Below, in pieces: positions 62,727-64,000 of a DNA stretch of 64,000 nt. Position 1 is the first letter of the stretch; every line of letters starts with the position of its first letter. The translations under genes and the position numbers were made by a program. Source of the DNA: Aureispira sp. CCB-E (GTDB lineage Bacteria; Bacteroidota; Bacteroidia; Chitinophagales; Saprospiraceae). The notes under the pieces are model-generated. The model had not been told where the DNA came from. It made no database searches and worked only from the letters and a program-made list of their open reading frames with translations. Location of the stretch: NCBI RefSeq assembly GCF_031326345.1, contig NZ_CP133671.1, positions 2,542,001 through 2,606,000 of the forward strand, written 5' to 3'.

Positions 62727-64000
62727 ATGAAAAAAATTACACTGACAGCATTCGCTGTTGTTGCATTTTTATGCCAACTACAGGCACAAATCTACTCTGG
62801 AGTAGCAGAATCTCATTATGCAGGAGAACTTGGATTGGGGATTAACCCCGCCAACGTTGTCACTCCTTATTTCAAAGCTGATGTTAGTTTTATTGGATAT
62901 AATTTATCGTTTGTTAACGACTATGCTAGTATTAGTCAAGATAGTCTTTTTAATGGAAGAGGAGACTTTTTTGATCGATTGACCTATAAAGATAATGGGA
63001 GCGACCAAGCAAATTTAGCTTTTAATGGTGAAATTAATTTGGTAAGCGGTCTAGTTTCTATTAATGATAAAATGGGAATAGGCTTTGGTATCAAAAGTAA
63101 GTTCTCTTTGAATGCAAGAGGAATTAATAAAGACCTAATTCGAATGAGTGCTTCTGGGTTGGAAGATTCTACTTATTATGGTTTTTCTTATCAAGATGAT
63201 TATTCTTATTTGTCGGCAATGGCTTGGAATGAGTATAGCGTTACGTTTGGAGCTGAGATTTTCCAAAAAGATAATCATTATGTAAAAGTAGGAGGGGCAT
63301 TGAAATTGTTGCAAAGTGTCGGTTCTTTTTACGTACATGCAAGAGATATTTCTTATGAGTTTTATAACTCAGACACGATAATTAATGCTTCAGGACAAAT
63401 TTCTTTTGGAGGAAATGAAGCATTTTTAGATGCCTTTAATGGAAGAGGTTTCCCTAATTTCCAAAATCAATTTAGTGGTGGAAACTTTGGGTTTGCAGTT
63501 GATTTTGGAGGTGTCTATGAATACCGACCAGACAGCGAACAAGAATATAAATTGAAAGTAGGGTTATCGTTTCATGACATTGGTTTTGTGGCAATGTCCA
63601 AAGATCAAACATCTTCTAATACAGTAACATTTAAAAACTCAACATTTGATGTTAATATGTTTGATGGTATCCAATATCTTTATAATATCAATGATATTAT
63701 TATCCAAGATACCAGCCAATTTAATCATAATCAAGGAGAAGATAGTTATTTGATGCAAACACCTTCAAGAATGAATCTTTTTGTGGATTACAAAGTCATC
63801 AAAGGATTTTATGTTTCATTCTTGAGCGAAATTTCTTTGTACGACAGAAATAATCCTTACAAAGTAGTCGGAATCAATTCATTTCAGTTAACACCAAGAT
63901 ATGACTTTAAATGGTTTGGTTTCTCTATGCCTATTTCTTATGTTCAAAACTCAGGCTTTCACTTGGGCTTAGGATTTAGAGCAGGGCCTGTATTTGTAGG
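62727..64000 (+). CDS. DUF5723-type outer-membrane beta-barrel protein (3' end outside window)
   Basis: An open frame from the ATG at 62727 runs through the window end (424 codons visible). A signal peptide covers about residues 1-21 (ending QAQ). The mature part opens with GELGLGINPANVV, a typical start of the DUF5723 family of Bacteroidota, followed by many alternating amphipathic strands with aromatic ends (for example FGIKSKFSLNARG and FYVSFLSEISLY), as expected of an outer-membrane barrel. The function is unknown. It is divergent from the ClpB-like gene. The frame was checked across the whole visible length and contains no stop. Confidence 0.8.
   Translation, partial: MKKITLTAFAVVAFLCQLQAQIYSGVAESHYAGELGLGINPANVVTPYFKADVSFIGYNLSFVNDYASISQDSLFNGRGDFFDRLTYKDNGSDQANLAFNGEINLVSGLVSINDKMGIGFGIKSKFSLNARGINKDLIRMSASGLEDSTYYGFSYQDDYSYLSAMAWNEYSVTFGAEIFQKDNHYVKVGGALKLLQSVGSFYVHARDISYEFYNSDTIINASGQISFGGNEAFLDAFNGRGFPNFQNQFSGGNFGFAVDFGGVYEYRPDSEQEYKLKVGLSFHDIGFVAMSKDQTSSNTVTFKNSTFDVNMFDGIQYLYNINDIIIQDTSQFNHNQGEDSYLMQTPSRMNLFVDYKVIKGFYVSFLSEISLYDRNNPYKVVGINSFQLTPRYDFKWFGFSMPISYVQNSGFHLGLGFRAGPVFV

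Overview
This is an AT-rich window from a member of the Bacteroidota. The evidence is a full Na+-translocating NQR operon, a giant secreted protein ending in a type IX secretion (T9SS) type A sorting domain, several families typical of the phylum (PepSY-like, DUF3857, DUF4139/MuiA, CarboxypepD_reg, DUF5723), lipoprotein signals, and Bacteroidota-type -7 boxes (TAnnTTTG) just upstream of several start codons, with few Shine-Dalgarno sites. The protein sizes and mix suggest the Saprospiria (Aureispira-like), but that placement is inference. No rRNA, tRNA, CRISPR array or prophage was seen.

Layout. 1-8627 (all minus): end of a lipoprotein gene, mutL, a small membrane protein, a J-domain protein with an altered HPD motif, an intact IS4-family insertion sequence with a 9-bp target duplication, a large lipoprotein and an MsbA-type ABC exporter. 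8628-9307 is non-coding and holds a nested palindromic repeat. 9308-16650 (plus): a PepSY-like protein, an unknown protein, an MscS channel, a run of ATP-grasp-like protein, GshB-like ATP-grasp ligase and AstE/AspA-type deacylase, then an arginine-decarboxylase-like enzyme. 16961-19105: secreted M6-like metalloprotease. 19272-25736: nqrABCDEF with promoter and terminator; its NqrA has an added membrane anchor. 26104-34137: a 2677-residue T9SS cargo with a beta-propeller and about 18 Ig/PKD-like repeats. 34235-37500: a decayed gene start, a lipoprotein, a GyrI-like protein, rplT, rpmI and an A-type Fe-S carrier.

37501-52970: a second repeat-rich spacer, a conserved membrane protein, an Hsp90-like/TPR gene pair, a 5'-nucleotidase C-domain lipoprotein, nth, an LRR-like protein, a DEAD-box helicase, an esterase-like lipoprotein, then mrp-nfu-SH3 lipoprotein-phosphatase-aroQ on the plus strand and a MuiA-like protein. 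53114-56826 (minus): a compact four-gene unit with its own -7 box and terminator. It encodes an unknown membrane protein, an Lgt-like integral membrane protein, a radical SAM enzyme resembling the tetraether-lipid-synthase group, and a three-helix membrane protein. 56962-64000: a DUF3857/transglutaminase-like protein, a ClpB-like double-AAA ATPase whose first ATPase domain looks catalytically dead, and the start of a DUF5723 outer-membrane barrel.

Most likely undescribed biology: the radical SAM/Lgt-like unit, the ATP-grasp/deacylase run, the Hsp90-like/TPR pair, the half-dead ClpB-like machine, and a family of intergenic palindromes whose terminal repeats covary between copies.
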